Shown here piece by piece: positions 17,466-25,616 of a stretch of 64,000 bases of DNA. Within the stretch, counting starts at the first letter, position 1. Each line of letters starts with the position of its first letter. Source of the DNA: Pontibacter actiniarum (GTDB lineage: Bacteria; Bacteroidota; Bacteroidia; Cytophagales; Hymenobacteraceae); the NCBI RefSeq assembly GCF_003585765.1, contig NZ_CP021235.1, forward strand, positions 3,844,001 to 3,908,000. The letters are read 5' to 3'. The notes beneath the pieces are model-generated. The model searched no databases, had not been told where the DNA came from, and saw nothing but the letters and a program-made list of their open reading frames with translations. Position numbers and translations under genes: made by a program.

Positions 17466-19649
17466 TTACTGCTCAAGCTGTTTCATATACTCCTGTGCCA
17501 GCTTGCTTCGCATGACTTGCTTGGGCTGCGGTGTTTGCGCTGCTGGTGGTAGTAGGGCTGTTAAAGCGTGTTCTACTGTTGCCAAGCATGAGGCACACAG
17601 CTTGCCGTCTCCCGTTCTTACTTCAGAAATTAACTGTCGCATGTCTTGTAGTGCGCGGAGGTTCTGGCCCGGCGTGTTTACGGCCCGCTGTGCCAGTTCT
17701 TGTCCTGCCCGTTCCAGCAAGGCTGCGTCGCTGGGTTTATACTTGCCGTTTTGCTTGTATCTGGCCAGCCAGTTTAAGGCTGCTTTTGTGTCTGGATACT
17801 GCTGCTTTTGCTTTATGGTGTTGCGCTCATTTAGCGGCGTAATCTTGTTCAGCTCTCCTGTCAGGCGCAGTTCTGGCTCTTTGAGTGGTGGTGCCTCAAA
17901 ACCTGTTTTGGCTACATATGCCCGCTGCGACTGCTGTACATCTTTCAGCATTCGGAGGGCCATGTACTCAAACGGTAGCGCTTCTTTCGGTTTAAATGTC
18001 CGCAGCCTTAGTTCTGCTTCCCACATCTGCGCCAAAGCTCCTTTTAGTTTTGCCTTTACGGCAGGCTCGAAGATGGTTGCTTCGCCTTCCTGGTCGTGCT
18101 TGTGCAGGTAAGGGTCTAGCAGTGCTTCCGGGCTGTTTTGGTTCTCGAACTCGGGATGGTCGTGGCCATCGCCTTCAAAATGTTGGGCCTCTTCGTGCCC
18201 TCCTGCTCCCTCTGGTATACCTCCTCCCGGACCGATGCCGCTTTCAAACTCCTCACCCAAAAATTTACCATAGCGCAGGCGCAGCAGCTTTTGGTCTATG
18301 CCAATGTTGTTTGATCGCTCCTGAAACTCAGCCTTACTGATACTTCTTTGCTCCTTTAGCAGTTTTTCTGTATCGATAATTATCTGTCGCTGGCTGCGGA
18401 AATATTCCGGCACCGGATTCACACCGGCTGTCATGTCAAAGCTGGCTTCTACAATGGTAGTGTCTTCAATCTGCACAAAAAAGGTTTCGGAGCGCGTGTA
18501 GCCGCGGTGGTTGTCCCAGGCCTGCAGGTAGAAGTATAGCTCATCGCCGAAGCTCATGCCCAGCTTTTGCAGGTCTAGCGTTTGGTTGATGCTGTAGCTT
18601 CGGCTGTTGCCGCTCAGGTTCAGCTTCATCTTCTCCTCCCGAAACTTTACTGCCTCGCCAGTGCCTTTGGCGACCGTAGCAATCATGTTGGCTTCCCGAA
18701 TGCCGTAATCGTCGGTGAGCTTTGCCTGCAGGCTTACCCGCTGTGGCTCACCTAGCCGGATTTCGGTGTACTCTTTCGGCTTGCTGATTTCTATGGCCGG
18801 GGCCTCATCCGGAATTATCTCCAAGGTATAAAAAGCAGATTTCTGCCCGTTTAGGTTGATCGTGTACAGCGTAGGCTGGCTGAAGCTGCGAGAGAAGGTA
18901 TAGCCTGTTTTGCTCTGCTTAAAGGTTTGTGCTTGCTGCTCATTCAGTTCCAGTTGCAGTGCTTTGGCTGGTTTGTTCGTGCGGATGCGCCAGTTAACGG
19001 TTGCCCCCTCTTCCACTCTTAAATTAGGATTATCTGCTTTATAAGCCTTCTTGCCAGTGTAAGCGGGAGGCGTAACAGTTATCTCAATCTGCTCAATAGT
19101 TGTAGCGGTATCAGCGGCGGCAGCAGGAGCATCGGGAAAAGTGATTTGTACTTCCGGGCTTTGCTTAGGATCGGGCAGTGGAGCTGCTGGCAAGTATAAA
19201 ATTCCGGCTGTGAGTACCAGCGCTAAACCTAAGGCGACATAGGATGCGGTGCTGCGTAAGGTATAAGTTTTCTCTTTCTCTGGGTGAAGCTCCTGTAGCA
19301 CCCCAGCTATTTTCTGCTGTTGCAGGCGCTGAAGCAGGTTCTGAGGCTCATGCAGAAGCATTTCAGTACTATCCTCTAAGGCAGGATACTGCCTGTTCAG
19401 GTGCCGGGCTACCTGCTGCAGGCTTGTTTGGCTAACGCTTCTCCAACGCAGGGCAACGTATAAAATAGCCGCTATAATCATGGAGATAGCCACAAATGCC
19501 AGCACAGGAACTTCAAAGCGCCACCTGGAAAATATGGCTATACCTACGGCTGCCACAGCTATAGCCTGCAGCGCATACAGCCACAGTTTCGCCTGCACAT
19601 AGCGGCTGCGAATCTGACGGAGGATATGGATGCTTTGCTCAACTGCCAT
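17466..19649 (-). CDS. DUF4175 family membrane protein
   Basis: A 727-residue protein with membrane helices near residues 25-75 and about 130-150, then a long soluble part of beta-sandwich-like repeats and a charged, helical C-terminal half. The length, N-terminal layout (ILRQIRSRYVQAKLWLYALQ) and position after a BatA-like gene match DUF4175 of Bacteroidota. The frame extends upstream by 25 residues, but the ATG at 19649 is just 2 bases from the stop of the preceding gene and starts the conserved helix, so it is chosen. Role unknown; likely an envelope partner of the MoxR-DUF58-BatA system. Confidence 0.85.
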   Translation of the reverse strand: MAVEQSIHILRQIRSRYVQAKLWLYALQAIAVAAVGIAIFSRWRFEVPVLAFVAISMIIAAILYVALRWRSVSQTSLQQVARHLNRQYPALEDSTEMLLHEPQNLLQRLQQQKIAGVLQELHPEKEKTYTLRSTASYVALGLALVLTAGILYLPAAPLPDPKQSPEVQITFPDAPAAAADTATTIEQIEITVTPPAYTGKKAYKADNPNLRVEEGATVNWRIRTNKPAKALQLELNEQQAQTFKQSKTGYTFSRSFSQPTLYTINLNGQKSAFYTLEIIPDEAPAIEISKPKEYTEIRLGEPQRVSLQAKLTDDYGIREANMIATVAKGTGEAVKFREEKMKLNLSGNSRSYSINQTLDLQKLGMSFGDELYFYLQAWDNHRGYTRSETFFVQIEDTTIVEASFDMTAGVNPVPEYFRSQRQIIIDTEKLLKEQRSISKAEFQERSNNIGIDQKLLRLRYGKFLGEEFESGIGPGGGIPEGAGGHEEAQHFEGDGHDHPEFENQNSPEALLDPYLHKHDQEGEATIFEPAVKAKLKGALAQMWEAELRLRTFKPKEALPFEYMALRMLKDVQQSQRAYVAKTGFEAPPLKEPELRLTGELNKITPLNERNTIKQKQQYPDTKAALNWLARYKQNGKYKPSDAALLERAGQELAQRAVNTPGQNLRALQDMRQLISEVRTGDGKLCASCLATVEHALTALLPPAAQTPQPKQVMRSKLAQEYMKQLEQ

Positions 19650-19651
19650 AC

Positions 19652-21148
19652 TTATACTTTGCTGCGCCTTCCGGCTATAAAACGCTCTATTAGAAATAAC
19701 ATAAACGCTGCCAGCACTACCCACTTCAGAAGTGGCGCATGCTCTGCTTCTGGTGTGGCGGCTTTCATTAAAGTTGCGGTGGCCGTTGGCATCAGTTGCT
19801 GCTCGTCCAATGCCCGCATATCATACCTGGCTGCTTCGGCTTGTGGGAAAAGCAGCGGCAAGAGCAAACCTGGTAATTGCCCACTCTCCCCTAACTCGCT
19901 CCAGGCGGGGCCAAAGCCACTCCGGAACGTATACAACCTGCCACTGCCAATCTGCTGTGCACTGAGAAGTGCGTCGATGGCCTGGGTAGTCCAGATAGCT
20001 GTAGCATCGGCAGCACTGCTGCCAGTACTCACTTGGCGCACCAGTACCTCATTTCCAGCAGCCGTAGCCATACTTGCTTTTAGTCCTGATGACTTAGCTC
20101 TTTGCTGTACCCACACGTTTTGCCCCCGCGACACAGCCTGTTTTATACTTGTCGGTAGCTCCTCTTCCTGCAGCCAAAACAGCCAATCAGCATTTGTTAT
20201 GTCAGGCTTAAGGTTGATGGGCTGACTAGTATAGCTGCTAATGGCTTGTAGTGCGGCTCGTAAGTACTTCACCTCCGCCTGCTGCGATTTGCTGGCAAGT
20301 ACCGCCACCTGAAGCGGCTCTGCCTGTATTTTAACTTGGCTGGACGTGTTACCAGTGCTAGCTAAAAGTGAATCGCCCTTGAGTCGCAGCTTTAGTGACT
20401 GGTTCTCGGACAAGTTTATACTTTGTGTTGATGCCTTAATGCGATAACGGCTATAACTAACGTCCTCACGGGTGCTTTGCCCGATAAGCAGCAACAGACT
20501 ATCAGGTGAAGTTTGCACAGCCGCTTGAAGCCAATCAGCAGTTGTGGTTGTGGCTACAGGTATCCAGCGGATGTTCTCTGGTATCGCTTCCGGGCGAGCT
20601 CCGGCAAAAAAGGTCTGCTGGTCAGATGTGAAAAGCCAAACGCTATCCTGCGGTTTTTTATACTTGTCGGCCAAAGCAGGTAAAAGGCTCCAGTAATTGC
20701 TCTGGTTGCTCAGCGTGCTGTCTTGGGTGCGAGACTTTAGTTGCTCCCATGCCTCCTGCGGAATCTTCTCAAAATCAGAAGTGTAGCTGTGCAAGGTATA
20801 GCCGCGTTGCAGCAGCGAGTCGAGCGTGGGTTGGATAGAGGCTCTTGCAGAAGAATACAGCAGCTCTGGCCCTACGTATACTACTTTTTGCCCCTGCACC
20901 TTCGGCTGGTGCACCCACACTGGCTGAGCCAATGCTACGGCCAGAAGTATAAGTATGAGGCAGCGCAAAAGGAGTAGCCACACATCATTCAATTTAATGC
21001 TACTCCAGCGCTTGCTTGCCGACGGCTCCAGCCAACGCAGGCTGCCCACTTTTACCCTCTTCCCCTGCCGCTTGTTCCACAGGTGAATGGCAACCGGAAT
21101 AAGTATACCCGACGCTGCAAATAGCCAGTATGGTGCTAGAAAGGTCAA
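19652..21148 (-). CDS. BatA-domain membrane protein
   Basis: A 498-residue protein with the N-terminal BatA domain: APYWLFAASGILIPVAIHLW forms the first helix, KRVKVGSLRWLEPS is the conserved cytoplasmic loop, and LLLLRCLILILLAVALAQPV forms the second helix. The large outer part lacks a clear MIDAS motif of von Willebrand A domains. A last helix (LLKWVVLAAFMLFLIERFIA) ends the protein. In this clade such proteins lie in MoxR-DUF58 operons. Only 2 bases separate it from DUF4175, indicating coupled translation. Confidence 0.85.
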   Translation of the reverse strand: MTFLAPYWLFAASGILIPVAIHLWNKRQGKRVKVGSLRWLEPSASKRWSSIKLNDVWLLLLRCLILILLAVALAQPVWVHQPKVQGQKVVYVGPELLYSSARASIQPTLDSLLQRGYTLHSYTSDFEKIPQEAWEQLKSRTQDSTLSNQSNYWSLLPALADKYKKPQDSVWLFTSDQQTFFAGARPEAIPENIRWIPVATTTTADWLQAAVQTSPDSLLLLIGQSTREDVSYSRYRIKASTQSINLSENQSLKLRLKGDSLLASTGNTSSQVKIQAEPLQVAVLASKSQQAEVKYLRAALQAISSYTSQPINLKPDITNADWLFWLQEEELPTSIKQAVSRGQNVWVQQRAKSSGLKASMATAAGNEVLVRQVSTGSSAADATAIWTTQAIDALLSAQQIGSGRLYTFRSGFGPAWSELGESGQLPGLLLPLLFPQAEAARYDMRALDEQQLMPTATATLMKAATPEAEHAPLLKWVVLAAFMLFLIERFIAGRRSKV

Positions 21149-21187
21149 TGTTGAATAACTGAATTTTGAATGGTTGAATAGTTTGAT
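21149..21187 (-). repeat. ATTCAACC-type repeat, left border of the methyltransferase cassette
   Basis: TTTTGAATGGTTGAAT at 21164-21179 is the exact reverse complement of ATTCAACCATTCAAAA at 21975-21990. It lies directly between the BatA-like gene and the methyltransferase stop codon. Confidence 0.75.
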
Positions 21188-21919
21188 TTATACTTTGCCT
21201 ACTTTGGCGATGATGTTAAACTTTACTTCTGTCTGTTGCTGTGGCCATACTTGCCGAAGCTCCTGTTCAATCAGCTGCACCGGGTTTTGGTGCTGTTTCT
21301 TTTCATAGTGCTTCACGGCAGACCAGGTGTTGAGGTAGTTGATGATGTCTTCTATCGCCCAGGTATAGTTAATGCTGAACTCCGGTACTTCTAGCTCCTG
21401 AAAGGGAAAAGGTACGGTCTGATATGCCTCATCAATGTAGCGCCGCTCCGGGTCCCAGTACTCACCGAGTATATCTTCATATAGTTTCTGAACTAATTTA
21501 TCTACTTCTGAGCTAACGCTAATCAGGCCATAGCCCACTAATGCCAACACTCCCTCTGAGCGCAGCACCCGCTTTACCTCCTTATAAAATTTATCGAACT
21601 CGAACCAATGCACCGCCTGCGCCACTACTACGAAGTCAACAGAGGCATCAGCTAGGGTAGACTGCTCCGCCGGTTCTACTTTGTAAGTGATGTTTGGCAT
21701 CTGCGCCGCGTTCTGAACCTGCTTTTCGCTCATGTCCGTTGCTACCACCTCTGCAAAGTGCTCCGATAGCATCCCCGCCATCTGCCCATTCCCCGTGGCA
21801 CAATCCCATGCCAAGTGCTGCGCCGGAGCCAGACTCACCAAGTATGAAATTAGTTCTGCCGAGTACTGAGGCCTGTACTTCGCATAATCAGCGGCATGAC
21901 CAGAGAAATTATCTTTCAT
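21188..21919 (-). CDS. Class I SAM-dependent methyltransferase
   Basis: Cytoplasmic methyltransferase of 243 residues. NFSGHAADYAKYRPQY is the typical start of the UbiE/type-11 group; AWDCATGNGQMAGML is motif I with the SAM-binding Asp; VVATDMSEKQV is motif II; VDFVVVAQAVHWFEFDKF is motif IV. The substrate is unknown; homologues have a Trp/Phe-rich patch near the last motif. A GTG at 21928 could add three residues, but the ATG at 21919 is the usual start. The gene interrupts the DUF58-BatA order and is bounded by inverted repeats, so it may have been inserted. Confidence 0.85.
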   Translation of the reverse strand: MKDNFSGHAADYAKYRPQYSAELISYLVSLAPAQHLAWDCATGNGQMAGMLSEHFAEVVATDMSEKQVQNAAQMPNITYKVEPAEQSTLADASVDFVVVAQAVHWFEFDKFYKEVKRVLRSEGVLALVGYGLISVSSEVDKLVQKLYEDILGEYWDPERRYIDEAYQTVPFPFQELEVPEFSINYTWAIEDIINYLNTWSAVKHYEKKQHQNPVQLIEQELRQVWPQQQTEVKFNIIAKVGKV

Positions 21920-21928
21920 TTTAGACAC

Positions 21929-22026
21929 AAGACATAGGTATCACGACACAAGAATTTTTATTCAAAAGTCAATTATTCAACCATTCAAAAATAAATTCGC
22001 TCATTCACTCAATCACTCATTCAAAA
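21929..22026. repeat. Right border repeats of the methyltransferase cassette
   Basis: Holds GACACAAGACATAGG and CGACACAAGA (21926-21951), then ATTCAACCATTCAAAA (21975-21990, inverted copy at 21164-21179) and ATTCGCTCATTCACTCAATC plus CACTCATTCAAAAC (21994-22027, near copy at 14557-14590). Two word families are joined here. Confidence 0.75.
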
Positions 22027-22027
22027 C

Positions 22028-22924
22028 TCACAACAACAGTCTCTTTTGCAGGAAAGTCCGCAGGGCTTTATCTAGAGGTTCGTCGGTTACAAACCTGTCG
22101 TAGGCTATCTGGCGGTTGCGCATATTCCGCTCCGTTGACTCCAGCCACTCCTGTTGCCGCTGTAAGTATACTTTGCGCTGTTCTGCTGTACTTACCTGCA
22201 TCGTTTGCCCCGTCTCCAGATCCTCAAAGGTCAAGGTGCCACTGAAAGAGAAATTAAGCTCATTCCGGCTTATCAGGTGAAATAGCTGCAGCTCATGGCG
22301 CTGTGCCCCTAGTTGGTAAAGCAGCTCTGTTATCTCTGCCTCCTGCTCATACAAGTCTGTCAGGAACACCGTCAGTTCCTTCTGCCGTCTGTCTGCAAAC
22401 AAGTTAGCTGCTGCCTGTGTATCCGGGAATTTACCTTCAGGCTTTATCTCCGTTAGCTGATGCCAAAAGCGCTGCAGGTGCATGTTATCAGAGCGTGGCG
22501 TCAGGTTGATCAGCTGGTTCTCGTGCAGCACGTATAGCCCCACCGCATCGCCTTGTGTGGTAGCCAGGTATGCGAGCGAAGCTACCAGAAAACGTGCGTA
22601 ATCTATTTTGCTAATACCGTTCTCATCTTCATGCCCAATCGAGGCGCTGCCATCCAATATAAAACGCACTGTGATGTTGGTGTCTACTTCGGCTTCACGG
22701 ATATAATAGCGGTCAGAGCGGGCAAACATTTTCCAGTCGAGCTGCCGCAGGTCGTCGCCGGGTTGGTAGCTGCGGTACTGGCTGAACTCCAATCCAGCCC
22801 CACGCCTTAGGCTTTGATTCTGGCCCGCCATAAAGCCTTCCACTACTGTTTTCGCCAGTAGCGGCAGGTCTTTTATCTTTGCCAGGATCTTTGGGTTGAT
22901 GAATTTGTTGGAGTGGTTTGCCAT
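22028..22924 (-). CDS. DUF58 domain protein
   Basis: A 298-residue cytoplasmic protein of the DUF58 family, which is nearly always paired with a MoxR ATPase. The conserved block GLEFSQYRSYQPGDDLRQLD then WKMFARSD is present (about residues 45-70), and FILDGSASIG resembles the start of a von Willebrand A fold with D-x-S-x-S altered to D-G-S-A-S. In MoxR-DUF58 pairs the protein is thought to act with the ATPase as a chaperone for metal insertion or complex assembly. It is separated from moxR by a repeat-filled spacer of 595 bases. Confidence 0.92.
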   Translation of the reverse strand: MANHSNKFINPKILAKIKDLPLLAKTVVEGFMAGQNQSLRRGAGLEFSQYRSYQPGDDLRQLDWKMFARSDRYYIREAEVDTNITVRFILDGSASIGHEDENGISKIDYARFLVASLAYLATTQGDAVGLYVLHENQLINLTPRSDNMHLQRFWHQLTEIKPEGKFPDTQAAANLFADRRQKELTVFLTDLYEQEAEITELLYQLGAQRHELQLFHLISRNELNFSFSGTLTFEDLETGQTMQVSTAEQRKVYLQRQQEWLESTERNMRNRQIAYDRFVTDEPLDKALRTFLQKRLLL

Positions 22925-22954
22925 TGTGCCTCTCTTATTCTACTTTCTATGTCT

Positions 22955-23475
22955 TACTGGCGCGAGTTTTCAACTCGTGTCTTAAAATAGTGTTGAGTTT
23001 GTAACTCAACTGGCTCGCAAAGCCATCCTTGGTAGACTCTGCTAACAACCTTTCTGGCGCAAGCGTCCGCTTGTGCCGTTGACTGCATCTGCTTTCCGCA
23101 TTTTTAACCCTGCTGCCGCTAGCTTGCAGCTAGTGCCTACTATAGTATAGAGCTTCCAACCCTGTTGGCTTACAAAGCCACACATGTACAGCTTCAGCTA
23201 TACTTGATTAAATCTTGTTGTCGCAACCTCAGCCAAGCTAATCTTTCTAGCTACTGCTTATCCTCCAGCTCCCAAACACCCAATGTTTCACCTTTTGCCT
23301 TGGAGCGCTCAAGCCTGCGAGGGCTCGTCCTGGGGGTAGGGGCCCTCGATAAGGGCCTCGCGCTGCTTTCCTTTCCTGCCCTCGTGCCTCGGGCTGCCTC
23401 ACTCCGTTCGTCACCGGAAACTCTCGAGGCGCTCAACCCAAGGACTGGGATTAGGTTCGATAGCTTCTGATATGC
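22955..23475. repeat. Composite REP-like repeat, copy 3
   Basis: Hairpins: 22959-22979 (GGCGC, CGAGTT ttc AACTCG), 22993-23009 (TTGAGTT tgt AACTCAA), 23011-23025 (TGGCT/AGCCA), 23056-23077 (GGCGC, CAAGCG tc CGCTTG), 23115-23137 (GCCGC, CTAGCT tgc AGCTAG) and 23166-23180 (TGGCT/AGCCA). Then come the blocks shared with copy 2: CCTCAGCCAAG (23226), TTATCCTCCAGCTC (23258), TTGGAGCGCTCA (23300) and GGCGCTCAACCCAAGGACTG (23428-23447). Same orientation as copy 2, same operon. Confidence 0.8.
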
Positions 23476-23519
23476 GAAAGCTAGCTAACCAATTCATCAC
23501 TCATAATTCCCCGCAGGGC

Positions 23520-24515
23520 TTAAACTAACACTGCTTTCGGCAGTTTTATACTTTGCAGCAGTTCATCTACTACTCGATCTGGTGTGATTCGCTCTGCTTC
23601 GGCGGTAAAGTTGACCAGCACACGATGGCGCAGCACGGGGTAAGCCATTGTTCTAATATCATCTTCCGTTACTGCGAAGCGACCATGTAGCAAGGCGCGG
23701 GCTTTGGCGGTAAGTATAAGTGCCTGCCCAGCGCGTGGACCTGCTCCCCAGCGGCAGTAAGTTTTCACAAAATCTACGATGGTGCTGTCGGGGCGGGTGG
23801 CGCGAACGATGTGGTTTACATACATAAGCAGTTCTTCACTGATGTTTACCTCTCGTACCAGCTGCCGCAACTGCAAAATTTCTTCGCCACTAATGCTTGG
23901 CTGTACCTGTGCCTGGCGTGTGCCTGTAGTATTGGCTAGTATGTTTAACTCCTCCTGCTCCGTCGGATACTTTATTTTGATGTAGAGTAGGAAGCGATCT
24001 AGCTGTGCCTCTGGCAGCGGATAGGTACCTGCCTGCTCAATTGGATTTTGGGTGGCCAGCAGGAAGAATGGCTTTGGCAACTCATAGGTTTTGCCAGCAT
24101 AGGTTACCTCATACTCCTGCATGGCCTCCAGCAAGGCCGCCTGTGTTTTGGGCGGAGTACGGTTTATCTCATCTGCCAAAACAATATTAGAGAAGATAGG
24201 CCCTTCGTTAAACTTGAAGAAACGTTTGCCGGTAACATGGTCTTCTTCCAACACCTCTGTACCGAGTATGTCGGTTGGCATCAGGTCTGGTGTGAATTGT
24301 ATCCGGCGAAAGCCTAGTTCCATGGCGTTGCTTAGTGTGCGCACGAGCAGGGTCTTTGCCAGTCCCGGTACGCCTTCCAGCAGACCATGACCACCAGCCA
24401 ACAAGGTGATCAGTACCTCGTCTAGCACTTCTTCCTGGCCTACAATTACTTTCTGTATCTCCTGCTTTAGCTTTGGTAGTTTACTCAGCAGGTGGTGTAT
24501 GTCTTGTTCAGTCAT
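23520..24515 (-). CDS. MoxR-family AAA+ ATPase
   Basis: Cytoplasmic AAA+ chaperone ATPase of the MoxR type, 331 residues. Walker A is GVPGLAKT (48-55); Walker B lies in NIVLADEINRTPPKTQAALL; sensor 1 is FFLLATQNPIEQAGTYPLPE and LDRFL carries the arginine finger region. MoxR ATPases work with DUF58 and von Willebrand A proteins to activate or assemble protein complexes. It is the first gene of the MoxR-DUF58-BatA-DUF4175 series on this strand. Confidence 0.95.
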   Translation of the reverse strand: MTEQDIHHLLSKLPKLKQEIQKVIVGQEEVLDEVLITLLAGGHGLLEGVPGLAKTLLVRTLSNAMELGFRRIQFTPDLMPTDILGTEVLEEDHVTGKRFFKFNEGPIFSNIVLADEINRTPPKTQAALLEAMQEYEVTYAGKTYELPKPFFLLATQNPIEQAGTYPLPEAQLDRFLLYIKIKYPTEQEELNILANTTGTRQAQVQPSISGEEILQLRQLVREVNISEELLMYVNHIVRATRPDSTIVDFVKTYCRWGAGPRAGQALILTAKARALLHGRFAVTEDDIRTMAYPVLRHRVLVNFTAEAERITPDRVVDELLQSIKLPKAVLV

Positions 24516-24589
24516 TTTAGTTTGGTTAATGACTTTGAATGCTTTGTAGTTGAAGCCGTTGTCTGCTCAACTTATTTTGTATTATAGCT

Positions 24590-24720
24590 CGCCTGTCCGG
24601 CGGGGACCTACTTTTTTTCTTGACAAAAAAAGTAGGCAAAAAAGTCAAGACAATTTTAAACTCGCTGATCGCTCAAACAAAAAATCGTCGTTTGTGCACC
24701 TGGCAGATGTAATTTGTTTC
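24590..24720. repeat. Hairpin-headed dispersed repeat
   Basis: Starts with a near-perfect hairpin CCTACTTTTTTT - cttgac - AAAAAAAGTAGG (24607-24636), then AAAAAAGTCAAGACAATTTT, AACTCGCTGATCGCTCAAAC, AAAAAATCGTCGTTTGTG and CACCTGGCAGATG. I recall similar sequence in spacers of other Cytophagales genomes, but could not check. The spacer 24516-24896 has no gene. Confidence 0.55.
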
Positions 24721-24849
24721 ATAGTTCATGTGCTAATATGTATGCTGTAACTGTCTTCAATCATTTACTACTGAACTTATAGTTATAAATCGACAGCAGT
24801 TGGGAACTCCTCTCTCGAAAAGAGCGCAGGAATGTGTTAGATCGTGCAT

Positions 24850-24896
24850 GGAAATCCTGTTGATCCTAAAATCCTGCAAATCCTGATTCAGACAAA
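24850..24896. repeat. AAATCCTG short-word repeat
   Basis: GAAATCCTGTTGATCCTAAA, then ATCCTGCAAATCCTGATTCA and GACAAAT. ATCCT recurs four times with spacing of 9-11 bases. A remnant (TACATCCTGATTCAGGCAA) lies at 953-971. It abuts the stop codon of the DUF4159 gene. Confidence 0.65.
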
Positions 24897-25514
24897 TCAG
24901 CTCGTAAGGGCATACATAATGATGTTCACTCCGAACTTAGTGTTATCCTCCGCTAACCACCGCTTATTCCGAAAGTCGTAGTCCCATTCGCAGCCGTAGT
25001 CTTTGTTGCTATACAGTACCGCTATGCGCCCATTCACTTCAATGGCCTTCAGGTAATCATGCACAAGGTCGTCGCCCCAACCGTTTAGCTCAAACGAGGT
25101 AGTTGGCGGACCTTCTTCGAAGGTGAAGAAAGACTTGTAGAGCTTGTGGTTGTTAGGGAGCTTCTTTAGCGCGTTTGCCCCAAATATCTGCCGCATCTGC
25201 TCTTCGAAAGAACGGGCAAACAGTCCATCTACGTCGTGGTTGCAATCGTCTACAAACACAAAGCCCCCATTCTTCACATAAGTCTCGAAGTTCTGCCGCT
25301 CCTTCTGGTTAAACTGCACCAGTTTATGGCCGCTCAGGTAACTGAAAGGGTACTTAAACAGCTCCGCACTTTCCAACGATACCACCTTCTCCTGCTCGTT
25401 TACCGGCACGGTGGTGTACTGGATAAGCGAGTGCAGCAGATTGCTGGGCATACGCGGATCAGTATCCCAGTTGCCGGAGCGGTATTGCAGGCGTACAAAA
25501 GTAAAGGGGAGCAC
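24897..25514 (-). CDS. DUF4159 domain protein
   Basis: A 205-residue protein of the DUF4159 family, which has a flavodoxin/GATase-like fold and often accompanies MoxR-BatA clusters. FVRLQYRSGNWDTDPRMPSN is the typical N-terminal motif, and GGFVFVDDCNHDVDG the central one. Most family members have a signal peptide; here none is present and the only upstream start is a GTG at 25514, directly beside a GAGTCTTGAG-type repeat. Either this is a naturally leaderless subtype or the 5' end was replaced by the repeat. It precedes moxR on the same strand. Confidence 0.85.
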   Translation of the reverse strand: MLPFTFVRLQYRSGNWDTDPRMPSNLLHSLIQYTTVPVNEQEKVVSLESAELFKYPFSYLSGHKLVQFNQKERQNFETYVKNGGFVFVDDCNHDVDGLFARSFEEQMRQIFGANALKKLPNNHKLYKSFFTFEEGPPTTSFELNGWGDDLVHDYLKAIEVNGRIAVLYSNKDYGCEWDYDFRNKRWLAEDNTKFGVNIIMYALTS

Positions 25515-25522
25515 TTCGGGAG

Positions 25523-25558
25523 TTTTGAGTTAAGGGTTCTGAGTCTTGAGTGTTCTTA
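25523..25558. repeat. GAGTCTTGAG short-word repeat, copy 1
   Basis: GAGTTTTGAGTTAAGGGTTC followed by TGAGTCTTGAGTGTTCTTAA. Same words as those flanking the four-helix-bundle gene at 26975 and 27370. It abuts the start of the DUF4159 gene. Confidence 0.65.
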
Positions 25559-25616
25559 ATACAGATGCCGCACGCAGCGGTGCTGCATACGGCATCCATA
25601 ATATAAATAGCTGCTT

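Noticed and set aside
23251-23436. Minus-strand frame of 61 codons in composite repeat copy 3
   Set aside because: Entirely inside a repeated non-coding element and not kept open in copy 2.
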